A stretch of DNA of 64,000 nucleotides, from contig NZ_PJJL01000072.1 in assembly GCF_002929505.1 (NCBI RefSeq), positions 1 through 64,000 of the forward strand. The letters run 5' to 3'. The stretch is from Cryobacterium sp. Y57. Lineage in GTDB: Bacteria; Actinomycetota; Actinomycetes; Actinomycetales; Microbacteriaceae. Under the pieces are notes generated by a model. The model was given only the letters and a program-made list of their open reading frames with translations, did no database searches and had not been told where the DNA came from. The position numbers and the translations under genes were made by a program. This document shows positions 33,309-42,013 of this stretch, in pieces; position 1 is the stretch's first letter; each line of letters starts with the position of its first letter.

Positions 33309-34580
33309 ATGACTAAAACGGATGCTGTCAATCCCGATCGCCTGCTCTCCCAAGCTCCGACCACGGTCGCCTCCAGCCGGCTGCTCTGGCTTCTCGGCCC
33401 GGCTCTCGTTGCCGGGGTCGCGTACCTCGACCCGGGAAACGTCGCGAGCAACATGACCGCAGGCGCCCGCTACGGCTATCTGCTGGTCTGGGTGGTCGTG
33501 GCCGGCAACGTCATGGCCTGGCTCATCCAATATCTGTCCGCCAAACTCGGCATTGTCACCGGGGCGAGCCTGCCCGAGATTCTCGGGGTGCGCATGACGC
33601 GGCCCACGGCGCGGCGCCTGTACTGGATCCAGGCCGAACTGGTCGCCATGGCCACCGACCTGGCTGAGATCATCGGCGGTGCCGTTGCGCTCAACCTCTT
33701 GTTCAACCTGCCGCTGATCTGGGGCGGCGTGATCACCGGCACGATCTCGATGATCGTGCTCATGGTGCACACCCGTCGCGGCCCCCGCATTTTCGAACGC
33801 GTGATCATCGCGCTCATGCTCATCATCACCGTGGGTTTCACCGCTGGTGTGTTCTTCTCGCCGCCCGAGGCCGGCGGGGTGCTCTCCGGACTCGTACCGC
33901 GGTTCGAGGGCTCCAACTCGGTGCTGCTGGCCGCATCGATCTTGGGCGCCACGATCATGCCGCACGCCATCTACGCGCATTCGTCGCTCGCCCGCGACCG
34001 GTTTCCCGAATGGCAAGGCGTCGTCGCTACTCGCCGCCTGCTCTGGGCTACGAAGTGGGACGTCACGATTGCCATGGCGATTGCCGGAACGGTGAACCTG
34101 GCGATCTTGCTGTTGGCGGCATCCGCTTTGCAGGGAGTGGACGGAACCGACACCCTGCAGGGGGCCTACGCCGCCCTGAAAGACACGCTCGGTCCGGCGA
34201 TTGCGACGACGTTCGCCATCGGGCTGCTCGCCTCCGGTCTGGCCTCGACCTCGGTCGGTGCCTACGCCGGAGCCGAGATCATGCACGGCCTGCTACACGT
34301 GCGCATTCCTCTACTGTTGCGCCGATTGGTCACGCTGATTCCGGCGCTGGTCATTCTCGGTGTGGGGTTCGACCCGACCCAGGCGCTCGTGCTCAGCCAG
34401 GTGATTTTGTCCTTTGGTATTCCGTTCGCCCTGATTCCGCTGGTCTGGCTCACCGCGCAGCATGGCCTCCTCGGCACCTTCACCAACCGCTGGTTCACGA
34501 CCGCTGCCGGGGTCGTCTGCGCCCTCGCCCTCGTCACGCTGAACGTCGTGCTGCTCGTACTCGTTTTCACCGGGGCATGA
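33309..34580 (+). CDS. mntH: NRAMP-family Mn(2+)/divalent metal transporter
   Basis: From ATG 33309 the product has 423 residues and 11 membrane helices. Metal-binding DPGN in helix 1 (AYLDPGNVASNMTAGA) and the MPH motif of helix 6 (TIMPHAIYAHSS) are both present and identify the NRAMP family of H+-coupled manganese importers. The longer frame from 33213 is not coding-like and overlaps the divergent SpoU gene. It is followed after 19 bp by mntR. The palindrome and -10 box upstream suggest repression by MntR with manganese. Confidence 0.93.
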   Translation: MTKTDAVNPDRLLSQAPTTVASSRLLWLLGPALVAGVAYLDPGNVASNMTAGARYGYLLVWVVVAGNVMAWLIQYLSAKLGIVTGASLPEILGVRMTRPTARRLYWIQAELVAMATDLAEIIGGAVALNLLFNLPLIWGGVITGTISMIVLMVHTRRGPRIFERVIIALMLIITVGFTAGVFFSPPEAGGVLSGLVPRFEGSNSVLLAASILGATIMPHAIYAHSSLARDRFPEWQGVVATRRLLWATKWDVTIAMAIAGTVNLAILLLAASALQGVDGTDTLQGAYAALKDTLGPAIATTFAIGLLASGLASTSVGAYAGAEIMHGLLHVRIPLLLRRLVTLIPALVILGVGFDPTQALVLSQVILSFGIPFALIPLVWLTAQHGLLGTFTNRWFTTAAGVVCALALVTLNVVLLVLVFTGA

Positions 34581-34599
34581 CCGGTAACCTGAAATCGAC

Positions 34600-35244
34600 A
34601 TGACGCACACGACCGGCGCGGCCGAGGACTATCTCAAGACTATCTATGCCCACACCGAGTGGCAGCCCGACCTGATCATTCCCTCGGCGCTCGCCCTACG
34701 GCTGGGATTGGCACCGTCATCCGTTACGGAAATGGTGAAGAAGCTCGCTGCAGGCGGGCTCATCACCCACGTTCCCTACGGTCCGCTGGCACTGACGGAT
34801 GCCGGCCGGCTGCGCGCGACCGCCGTCGTGCGGCGGCATCGACTGATCGAGACCTGGCTGGTAGGCGAGATGGGCTACGACTGGGACCAGGTGCACGACG
34901 AGGCCGAGATTCTCGAGCACTCCATCTCAGACCGGTTACTCGAGGCCATCAATGCGCGGCTCGGGTTTCCGGCGCACGATCCGCACGGCGATCCGATTCC
35001 GTTCGCCGATGGCACCGTGCTTCGACCGCCGGCCGTGCTGCTGGAGGGGGTCACGGTCGGGTATTCGGGCACCGTATTGCGCATCAGCGACCGCGACCCG
35101 GCCGTACTGCGCGAACTCGCCGCCGATCTGATCGGCCCCGGCACCGAATTCACTTTGGCGGCCCCGCTGACCATCGTTCTAGCGGATGGCCAGAACCGGC
35201 TGCTGACGACGGCAGCGGCAGCGTCGATCTGGGTGACCGCCTGA
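34600..35244 (+). CDS. mntR: DtxR/MntR-family metal-dependent repressor
   Basis: The product has 214 residues. The winged helix (AEDYLKTIYAHTEW; SALALRLGLAPSSVTEMVKKLAAGGLITHVPYGPLALTDAGRLRATAVVRRHRLIETWLVGEMGYDWDQVHDEAEILEHSIS) carries the metal-site residues seen in DtxR-type proteins (the E, H and D of HDEAE...EH). A C-terminal SH3-like FeoA domain follows (VTVGYSGTVLRISDRDP). It lies directly downstream of mntH and likely represses it through the palindrome at 33273-33290. Confidence 0.9.
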   Translation: MTHTTGAAEDYLKTIYAHTEWQPDLIIPSALALRLGLAPSSVTEMVKKLAAGGLITHVPYGPLALTDAGRLRATAVVRRHRLIETWLVGEMGYDWDQVHDEAEILEHSISDRLLEAINARLGFPAHDPHGDPIPFADGTVLRPPAVLLEGVTVGYSGTVLRISDRDPAVLRELAADLIGPGTEFTLAAPLTIVLADGQNRLLTTAAAASIWVTA

Positions 35245-35334
35245 GTACGCGCGGCATCTGCTTATTTGTGTGGTGCCGGTTACCGTGGTGAAACTTGGCG
35301 AGGCTAGGCTGAGGACGACGAAAAGGAGCGCCTG

Positions 35335-36135
35335 ATGGCACGACGCGACGAAATCGAATGCTGGCTCACCGACATGGACGGTGTGCTCGTGCACGAGAAC
35401 CAGGCCCTCCCGGGGGCGGCCGAGCTGCTGCAGCAGTGGACCGACGCGGGCACGCCGTTTCTGGTGCTCACCAATAACTCTATTTTCACGCCGCGCGATC
35501 TGAGCGCGCGGTTGCGCGCAAGCGGGCTCAACGTGCCCGAGGACCGCATCTGGACCTCCGCCCTCGCAACGGCAGACTTTCTGAAATCTCAGGCCTCCAG
35601 CGGCACGGCGTTCGTGATCGGGGAGGTCGGCATCACGACAGCGCTGCACGAGGCCGGGTTCATCATGACCGAGACCGACCCCGACTATGTGGTGGTCGGC
35701 GAGACCCGCAATTACTCGTTCGAGGCGATCACCAAGGCGATTCGGCTGATCCTCGGCGGAGCGCGGTTCATCTCGACCAACCCGGATGCGACCGGACCGA
35801 GCAAGGACGGCCCGATGCCGGCGACCGGCGCTATTTCGGCGCTGATCACCAAGGCCACCGGCATGGAGCCCTATGTCGTCGGCAAGCCCAACCCGATGAT
35901 GTTCCGCTCAGCGATGAACAAGATCGGTGCGCACTCGGAGAACACCGGCATGATCGGTGACCGCATGGACACCGACATCGTTGCCGGCATTGAGGCCGGG
36001 CTGCACACGATTCTCGTGATGACCGGCATCAGCGACGAGGCCGAGATCAACCGGTACCCGTTTCGTCCCGACGAGATCGTGGCCGGCGTGCACGAGCTAC
36101 TCTCGACCGACCCGATCGAAAGTGACGAGATCTAG
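35335..36135 (+). CDS. HAD-superfamily (NagD-like) phosphatase
   Basis: The product has 266 residues. The HAD-IIA motif I is CWLTDMDGVLVHENQALPGAAELL with the nucleophile Asp in DMDG; motif II is FLVLTNNS; motif III Lys is in VGKPNPMMFRSAM; motif IV is GMIGDRMDTDIVAGIEAG. The cap domain lies between. It probably dephosphorylates a sugar- or nucleotide-phosphate. A strong AAGGAG site precedes the ATG. It is a single plus-strand gene between mntR and the septum-formation-like gene. Confidence 0.9.
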   Translation: MARRDEIECWLTDMDGVLVHENQALPGAAELLQQWTDAGTPFLVLTNNSIFTPRDLSARLRASGLNVPEDRIWTSALATADFLKSQASSGTAFVIGEVGITTALHEAGFIMTETDPDYVVVGETRNYSFEAITKAIRLILGGARFISTNPDATGPSKDGPMPATGAISALITKATGMEPYVVGKPNPMMFRSAMNKIGAHSENTGMIGDRMDTDIVAGIEAGLHTILVMTGISDEAEINRYPFRPDEIVAGVHELLSTDPIESDEI

Positions 36136-36193
36136 CGAACTCCTTCCGACCGGTTGTCGGGCGATCCGGCTGTGCGCCAGGCTCGCGCCGGCT

Positions 36194-37417
36194 TCAGGCG
36201 GTCGGACCGGCGCCCATGATGCTTGCCGTGAGCGGCTCGGCCGCGGCTCGGCTCGCGAAGCAGTAGTAGTAGCGCGGCTCAGCGGTCCACTGTTCTTCGC
36301 TGATCGGATAGCTCCCCTGCATCTGCAGATTCGGGTAGGCGCCGGCCGCATTCAAGTCGAGGATGCCGGGCACCGTGCAGAGCAGATTGATCTGGGCGGC
36401 CAGCACGGCTTCCCCCGGAAAGACTGTGGTCGCGTCGCTGCCAAGATTGCCGCGATACACCAACTGGGCCGTGTGTGCGGCTGCACAATCGAGGACCGTG
36501 AAGTTCTCCGCCCAGGGGGACTCGTACGGTTCGAGGCACTCGCCACCGAACAGGGTGTTCCACTCGTTTACCCCGGCAGGCTGCGCCGCCGTGATCTCCG
36601 GGGTCGGCGTTGGCGTGGGTGTTGGTGTTGGTGTCGGCGTCGCGGATTGGGTCGGTAGTGGCGCCGCCACGGGGCTCGCGACCAGCCGCTGGCCGAGAGA
36701 GAACAATCCCACGAGCACGATGAGTGCGAGTAATCCGACGACGGTCCAGACCAAAGCGGCCTGCGTTCTTCCGGGGGCACTGCCCCGGGACCGGTGGCGG
36801 CTCGGCGCCTCGGCGCTAGTGACCTCGGCGCTGGTGACCTCCGCCGTAGTTGCCTCGGTACCGTCCGTTGAGGCAAGCACCCCCGCTACCGGCACGAGCT
36901 CCGTCGGCCGGTCTGCCTCTGCCTCTGCTAAGCGGTCGCTCGACGCCGGGGCGGGCGCGATCTCGGCACCGGGGGTCGCGGCAAATTCTGGCTCAACCAC
37001 GTCGGGTGCGACAACTTCGTGGCCGACACCAGCGAGCGGCACGACAGGATCTGATGACTCCGCGTGCGCAGCTGGTAGAGCCTCAGGGACGGGCGCGTCG
37101 GCCGGTTGCGGCAGCGGTGTCGTCCACCAGGGAGCTGGTCCAGCCGAAGCTGGTCCAGCCGGCGCTGCCGGGATGGATGGTTCCGGGAGTTCGGTGACCT
37201 CCGGTTGCGCCGGCACCGGTGTGGCGCGACGGGAGCGGCGGCCGAACCGGGTCACCAGCGGGGCGGCATCCACTGCGTCAGTAACCGACATCTCGTCCGC
37301 CGAGTCTTCATCAGCCGAGTCAGCGTCAGCTGAGTCTTCGTCCGCCGAGTCATCGGAGCTTTGCCCCAATTGCGACGCGAGCCAGTCGATTCCGCGCTCG
37401 TCGTCGTCTGCTGCCAC
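36194..37417 (-). CDS. Membrane-anchored septum-formation-like protein
   Basis: From a GTG at 37417 the product has 407 residues. The N-terminus holds an acidic SADEDSADADSADED repeat. A long Pro/Ala-rich cytoplasmic region follows, then one membrane helix (LVWTVVGLLALIVLVGLFSLG), a Thr-Pro spacer ((TP)n near residue 270) and a ~115-residue exported domain with GECLEPYESPWAENFTVLDCAAAHTAQLVYRG and LLCTVPGILD. The paired-cysteine exported domain resembles actinobacterial septum-formation/DUF4190-associated domains. It overlaps pyrE by one base. The two low-complexity parts may vary in length between strains. Confidence 0.65.
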   Translation of the reverse strand: MAADDDERGIDWLASQLGQSSDDSADEDSADADSADEDSADEMSVTDAVDAAPLVTRFGRRSRRATPVPAQPEVTELPEPSIPAAPAGPASAGPAPWWTTPLPQPADAPVPEALPAAHAESSDPVVPLAGVGHEVVAPDVVEPEFAATPGAEIAPAPASSDRLAEAEADRPTELVPVAGVLASTDGTEATTAEVTSAEVTSAEAPSRHRSRGSAPGRTQAALVWTVVGLLALIVLVGLFSLGQRLVASPVAAPLPTQSATPTPTPTPTPTPTPEITAAQPAGVNEWNTLFGGECLEPYESPWAENFTVLDCAAAHTAQLVYRGNLGSDATTVFPGEAVLAAQINLLCTVPGILDLNAAGAYPNLQMQGSYPISEEQWTAEPRYYYCFASRAAAEPLTASIMGAGPTA

Positions 37418-37965
37418 TAGTTGAGCCCCAGATCCTCAAGGGAGATCGCGGCGAAATAAGGGTAGCCGGCAGCCTCGATCACTTCGCGGGCACCGGTGTT
37501 GCGGTCGACCACGACAGCGACGCCAGCAATCTCGGCGCCGACCTTGAGAAGGGCCTCGATGGCGGCGAGGGGAGAGCCACCGGTTGTCGAGGTGTCTTCG
37601 AGCACGATCACACGCTTGCCAGCGAGGTCGGGGCCCTCAACCTGGCGGCCGCGACCGTGGTCCTTGGGCTCCTTGCGCACGACGAACGCGTCATAGGTCG
37701 CGCCGCGAGCTGCACCCTGGTGCAGGACCGCAGCGGCAATCGGGTCGGCGCCCATGGTCATGCCTCCAACGGCGACCACATCCGGAACATCCTTGATGAG
37801 GTCGAGCATGACCTGCCCGATCAACGGGGCGACCCGGTGGTCGAGGCTCACCCGGCGCAGGTCCACGTAGTATGTGGCCTTCTTACCGCTGGTGAGAACG
37901 AAATCTCCGTGAAAAACGGCCTCGGCCGAGATGAAGTCGATGAGTTTCTGCCGTGTATCAGTCAC
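37417..37965 (-). CDS. pyrE: Orotate phosphoribosyltransferase
   Basis: The product has 182 residues. It transfers phosphoribose from PRPP to orotate to make OMP in pyrimidine synthesis. Signatures: DFVLTSGKKATYYVDLRRVSLDHR, DVVAVGGMTMGADPIAAAVLHQG, FVVRKEPKDHG and the PRPP loop VIVLEDTSTTGGSPLAAIEAL. The stop codon overlaps the start of the septum-formation-like gene by one base, so these genes are coupled. Frame and length are normal. Confidence 0.95.
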   Translation of the reverse strand: MTDTRQKLIDFISAEAVFHGDFVLTSGKKATYYVDLRRVSLDHRVAPLIGQVMLDLIKDVPDVVAVGGMTMGADPIAAAVLHQGAARGATYDAFVVRKEPKDHGRGRQVEGPDLAGKRVIVLEDTSTTGGSPLAAIEALLKVGAEIAGVAVVVDRNTGAREVIEAAGYPYFAAISLEDLGLN

Positions 37966-38080
37966 AATTGTCAGTTTAGGGCATGCCCAGCAGGCCGAAC
38001 GTGGTCGCCAACAGTCGCGACGGAAGAGGGGTTTTTCACGTGGTGTTCGAGTTTTCAGGCACGAGCAGGCCAGCCTCCGA

Positions 38081-39394
38081 CTACCGCTGCTGGAACACTC
38101 GTCGCGAGATCACGATGCTCCCGAGAGACAGGGCCGCGATCGCCACGAGGTAGTACCCCGGAACGAGCAGTGAACCGGTCGTGCTGATGAGGAACGTGAG
38201 AATGAAGGGTGCGAATCCACCGAACACGGTCACGCCGATGTTGTAACCGAGAGACAATCCCGTCGTGCGGATCTGCACGGGGAACATTGCTGACATGATC
38301 GCCGGCAACGGGGCGAAGTAGGCCGTGGCCAGCACGCCGAGAACCAGCTCGATGCCGATCATGGTCAGAAGGTTGGGCGATTGGTTCAGCAAGAGGAACA
38401 CGGGAACGCCGAGTACGAGCGTTCCCGCAGCGGCCCAGGTCATCACTCGGGCCGGCCCTACCCGGTCGGCGAGCTTACCGATGAATGGCGAGCCGACACT
38501 CATGATCACGCCGAACACCAATGTGGATACGAACGCCGCCGCGGTGGGCATGCCCAGATTCACGATGGCGTAAGTGGGCATGAACAGTGCAATGTACACA
38601 CCCACCGACCCGAGCGCTACGACACCCACCATCGTCCAGAGGCGTCCGGCGTTCGCGATGAAGGTCTCCTTCAGCGGAGACGCCGACGGCGTCATGGTCA
38701 GAAATTCCGGGGTGTCCTGCATCTTTGAGCGGATGTACCAACCCACCGGCCCGATCAGGAGCGCGAAGATGAACGGCACCCGCCAGCCCCAGCTTTCGAG
38801 GCTCTGCTGGCTCAGGTAGTTGTTCAAAACGAAACCGAACAGCCCGGCCAACAGTATCGCGGCGCCCTGCGTGGCCACCTGCCAGCTTCCATAGAACGCC
38901 TTGCGGTGCGGTGCGTACTCGATGAGGAACGCGGTGGCGGTGCCGAATTCCCCGCCGGCGGCGAAGCCGGTCAGCAACCGGGCCACGAGAATGATCGCGG
39001 CCGCGGTCACCCCGATCGTGGCGGCCGTAGGTGCCAGCACGATCAAGAGCGTGCCGACGAACATCACCGAGATGGACACGAGCATGCCCGCCTTGCGCCC
39101 GGCGCGGTCGGCATAGCGTCCGATCAGGATTCCGCCGAGCGGCCGCATGATGAAGGAGACGCCGAACGACGCGAAGGCGAGCAGCAGCGACGCCGTCTCG
39201 TCGGCGGTCGGAAAGAACAACTTCGCGATGGTCACGGCGAAGGTGCCGTAGACGATCACGTCGAACCATTCCAGCCCGTTGCCAATGGATGCGGCCACGA
39301 CCGCCTTGCGGGCCTGTCGCCGCTTCTCGGCGAGGGCGGGGCCATCTGTTTGGGACGTGCCGGTAACGGCGGGGACTGCTGACGCGTTGCTCAT
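38081..39394 (-). CDS. MHS-family (MFS) metabolite:H+ symporter
   Basis: From ATG 39394 the product has 437 residues and 12 membrane helices. Motifs ARKAVVAASIGNGLEWFDVIVYGTFAVTIAKLFFP, GVSFIMRPLGGILIGRYADRAGRKAGMLVSISVMFVGTLLIVLAP and ARLLTGFAAGGEFGTATAFLIEYAPHRKAFYGSWQ are the signature of metabolite:H+ symporters (ProP/KgtP/ShiA group) for carboxylates, osmolytes or aromatic acids. The upstream frame to 39586 is not coding-like. A peptidase, a dicarboxylate carrier and a maleate-isomerase-like gene follow upstream on the same strand, which suggests an organic acid as substrate. Confidence 0.85.
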   Translation of the reverse strand: MSNASAVPAVTGTSQTDGPALAEKRRQARKAVVAASIGNGLEWFDVIVYGTFAVTIAKLFFPTADETASLLLAFASFGVSFIMRPLGGILIGRYADRAGRKAGMLVSISVMFVGTLLIVLAPTAATIGVTAAAIILVARLLTGFAAGGEFGTATAFLIEYAPHRKAFYGSWQVATQGAAILLAGLFGFVLNNYLSQQSLESWGWRVPFIFALLIGPVGWYIRSKMQDTPEFLTMTPSASPLKETFIANAGRLWTMVGVVALGSVGVYIALFMPTYAIVNLGMPTAAAFVSTLVFGVIMSVGSPFIGKLADRVGPARVMTWAAAGTLVLGVPVFLLLNQSPNLLTMIGIELVLGVLATAYFAPLPAIMSAMFPVQIRTTGLSLGYNIGVTVFGGFAPFILTFLISTTGSLLVPGYYLVAIAALSLGSIVISRRVFQQR

Positions 39395-39428
39395 GGGTTT
39401 CTTTCTGTGCGGAAGGGGTGCGTTCAGG

Positions 39429-40679
39429 TCACTGCTGGTGCGCGAGGTGCCCGGCGAGTGCGCGCAGGAAATCTTCACAGGCACTGATTTGCGCCAGGTC
39501 GATGTACTCGTTCGCGGTGTGCCCCTGGCGGATACTGCCCGGACCGCAGACCACGGTGTCGATCCCGGCCAGCTGAAACAGGCCACCCTCGGTGCCGTAG
39601 CCGACAGTCTCTTCAGAGCTTGTTTTGGTGAGCTCGTGCACCAGCTGCAGCGCGGCTCCGGTTCCGGCCGCGCTCAGGGAGGGAACGGCGCCGATCGGGG
39701 CGAACGACACGTTGGCGGTTGCATGTTCGGCCCGCATCGCGGGGCGTAGTTCCCCGAGTACGAAGTCTTCGATGCGGGAGAAGATCGCGGAGGAGGACAC
39801 TCCCGGGATCGCGCGAAATTCGAATTCGAAATCGCATCGCTCGGCGACCGTGTTCACGGCCGCCCCGCCCGAAATCGTGCCCACGTTAATGGTTGTGTAC
39901 GGTACCTCGAAGCTGGGATCGAAGGGCCCGTTCACTCGGTGCTCGTCGGCGATCGAGCGGATGAACGCTATGGCCCGGGCCGCGTACTCGATAGCGTTGA
40001 CGCCATTGGGTGTGTTGGAGGAGTGCGAGGCGAGCCCGGTGAAACTCACCCGATACAGGTGGCTGCTCTTATGCGCCGAGACCGCCCGCATGCTGGTCGG
40101 CTCCCCCACTATGCAGATCTCCGGTCGGATGCCCCGCGCGGCCAGGTCGGCCAGCAGGGTGATGGCCCCGTGGCATCCCACCTCTTCGTCATAGGTCCAC
40201 GCGAGGTGCAGCGGTGTGGCAAGCGGCCGTGACACAAGCTCGGGCAACAACGCCAGGATGACACCGCTGAACGCCTTCATGTCGGCGGCGCCCCGGCCAT
40301 ACAGCCGGTCGTCGCGCAGCTCGGCGGTGAACGGGTCGCTGTTCCACGCCTGCCCGTCCACGGGAACCACATCGGTGTGGCCTGCGAGCATCACGCCACC
40401 CGTCGTGGACCCATCGTGAGCCGGGATGGTGACCACGAGGTTGGCCTTCGTACCATCGGAGTTGGGTACGAGCACCGGCTCCAGCCCGTGCTCCCGCAAC
40501 TCCGCGTCGATCACGTCGATCAATTCCCGGTTGGAGTTGCGGCTGGTGGTGTCGAAAGCGATCAGGCGGGTGATCCACGCGAGGGTGGTGGGCGCGAGAA
40601 CGGTGGAGTGAGTGATGAGAAAACCTTTCGAGGGAGGAGTGCTGATTAGCCGATGCCGAGCTGCACAAAGCAGAGCCAC
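39429..40679 (-). CDS. M20-family peptidase/deacylase (ArgE-like)
   Basis: The product has up to 416 residues. M20 motifs are complete: VMLAGHTDVVPVDGQAW (first metal His/Asp), GRGAADMKAFSGVI, TYDEEVGCHGA (catalytic Glu), EPTSMRAV, and the late GPGSIRQGHTANEYIDL (last His). It is closest to acetylornithine deacetylase ArgE. The annotated start is a GTG at 40679 inside the end of the dicarboxylate carrier gene. A GAAAGG ribosome site sits 7 nt before an ATC codon at 40616, where ITHSTVLAP begins and which fits relatives, so the true start may be a mutated or non-standard initiator. Its context suggests hydrolysis of an N-acyl or N-carbamoyl amino acid rather than arginine synthesis. Confidence 0.8.
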   Translation of the reverse strand: MALLCAARHRLISTPPSKGFLITHSTVLAPTTLAWITRLIAFDTTSRNSNRELIDVIDAELREHGLEPVLVPNSDGTKANLVVTIPAHDGSTTGGVMLAGHTDVVPVDGQAWNSDPFTAELRDDRLYGRGAADMKAFSGVILALLPELVSRPLATPLHLAWTYDEEVGCHGAITLLADLAARGIRPEICIVGEPTSMRAVSAHKSSHLYRVSFTGLASHSSNTPNGVNAIEYAARAIAFIRSIADEHRVNGPFDPSFEVPYTTINVGTISGGAAVNTVAERCDFEFEFRAIPGVSSSAIFSRIEDFVLGELRPAMRAEHATANVSFAPIGAVPSLSAAGTGAALQLVHELTKTSSEETVGYGTEGGLFQLAGIDTVVCGPGSIRQGHTANEYIDLAQISACEDFLRALAGHLAHQQ

Positions 40680-42004
40680 ACGAGCACGGGCACGACGGCG
40701 ATCATGACGACAGCCCAGACCAGCAGCGCGCGGAAGAATAGCCGCTCGTCCTTGGGCGGGGCGCTGGCCATGAGCAGTGCCCCACTTGTGGACATGGGGC
40801 TGACATCCACCACGGATGCGCTGATGGCGATTGCCGTAATGACACCGATGGGGCTGAGCAGCGGGTCGACGGCGATGGGCGTGACGAGCGGACTGATCAC
40901 GCTCAGGGTGCCGGTGGTCGACGCGAACGCCGAGACAATCGCCACGACATAACTCGTCACGAGGGCCGCGAGCGAGCTGTTACCGAGCCCGGCGATACCG
41001 TTCTGCAGTTCCTCGAGCGCACCGATGGCTTCGAGCATGCCGACATAGGTGACGATCCCGGTGACCAGCAGAATGGCCGACCATGGCATGCTCTCCACGG
41101 CCGCCTTCTGCACGCTCGAGTTCACCACGATGAGCGCGAGGGCGATCACGAACGAGGCCACCCCCACATCGATACCGAGCACGGTCGTGAGTACGAGCAG
41201 CGCCCCGAGGCCGATGAGCGTGAGCACCCGAATCGGCGTCGCGGCGACCTTCACCGGTGCTGTCTTTCGGGGTGTCACCTTCACCGGGCGGGTCAGAACG
41301 GATGTCCCCCCCTGTTTCACGGAGGCGGGGCCGCTGACGCCGGCGCCCGTCACGATCTCGCGGGTACCGTCGCCCGACAGCGCGGCCGCACGGCGAAGAC
41401 GCCCGCCCATGATCTTCTGCGCTGCCGCATAAGCGACGAGGGCGAGAAGCGCATTGAACACGAAGCAATATATGAAGAGCTTGAGTGAGTCGGCGCTGGC
41501 GCCGGCATCGTCCAGCATCACGTTCGCGAGCACGCCGAACGGGTTGACCGGCGAGAACGCGCCGGCATTTGCGCCCTGCACCACAACGAGGCCCATGGCC
41601 AGCGTGCTGATTCCAAAGCGGCTACCGAGCGCAAGCGCTACCGGGGCCACGATAGCGATCGCGGCCGGGGTGAAGGCACCCGCCGTGGCGAGCACGGCCG
41701 TGAGCAGGAACATGAGCACGGGTACCAGTAGCTTGCGGTCACCCGCGAGACGTTCGGCCCAGTAGGCGAGCAGGTCGATCGTGCCGTTGATACGCACAAT
41801 GGCAAAGAGCAGCGTCGCTCCCACGAGAACGAAGAACAAGCCAGATGGGAACTCGCTAATCACCTCTGTGATAGGCAGGCCAGCCACGAGCGTGCCGACG
41901 CCGAAGGCCGCCACGAGCGCGATGAGCCCGGCGTTGATCTTGGTGAACGAGCCGATGGCGAAGGCCGCGATCAACACGAGGAAAGCGATGAGTGCGATGG
42001 ACAT
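40646..42004 (-). CDS. MatC-like dicarboxylate (SLC13/CitMHS-type) carrier
   Basis: The product has 452 residues with about 12 membrane helices. IALIAFLVLIAAFAIGSFTKINAGLIALVAAFGVGTLVAGLPITEVISEFPSGLFFVLVGATLLFAI matches the MatC N-terminal domain of malonate/dicarboxylate carriers of the ion-transporter superfamily. NPFGVLANVMLDDAG and TTGTLSVISPLVTPIAVDPLL are typical loops. A long cytoplasmic loop at 200-255 joins the halves. It lies next to the maleate-isomerase-like gene, so a dicarboxylate such as malonate, maleate or succinate is a likely substrate. Confidence 0.8.
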   Translation of the reverse strand: MSIALIAFLVLIAAFAIGSFTKINAGLIALVAAFGVGTLVAGLPITEVISEFPSGLFFVLVGATLLFAIVRINGTIDLLAYWAERLAGDRKLLVPVLMFLLTAVLATAGAFTPAAIAIVAPVALALGSRFGISTLAMGLVVVQGANAGAFSPVNPFGVLANVMLDDAGASADSLKLFIYCFVFNALLALVAYAAAQKIMGGRLRRAAALSGDGTREIVTGAGVSGPASVKQGGTSVLTRPVKVTPRKTAPVKVAATPIRVLTLIGLGALLVLTTVLGIDVGVASFVIALALIVVNSSVQKAAVESMPWSAILLVTGIVTYVGMLEAIGALEELQNGIAGLGNSSLAALVTSYVVAIVSAFASTTGTLSVISPLVTPIAVDPLLSPIGVITAIAISASVVDVSPMSTSGALLMASAPPKDERLFFRALLVWAVVMIAVVPVLVWLCFVQLGIG

Positions 42005-42013
42005 GGCCCTGCC

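Noticed and set aside
36569-36650. TP-rich repeat as a microsatellite or CRISPR-like array
   Set aside because: It is a coding low-complexity linker (Thr-Pro) in a membrane protein, not spaced repeats.
39395-39586. N-terminal extension of the MHS transporter frame
   Set aside because: The residues have no conservation and lie over the next gene; ATG 39394 precedes the first conserved helix.
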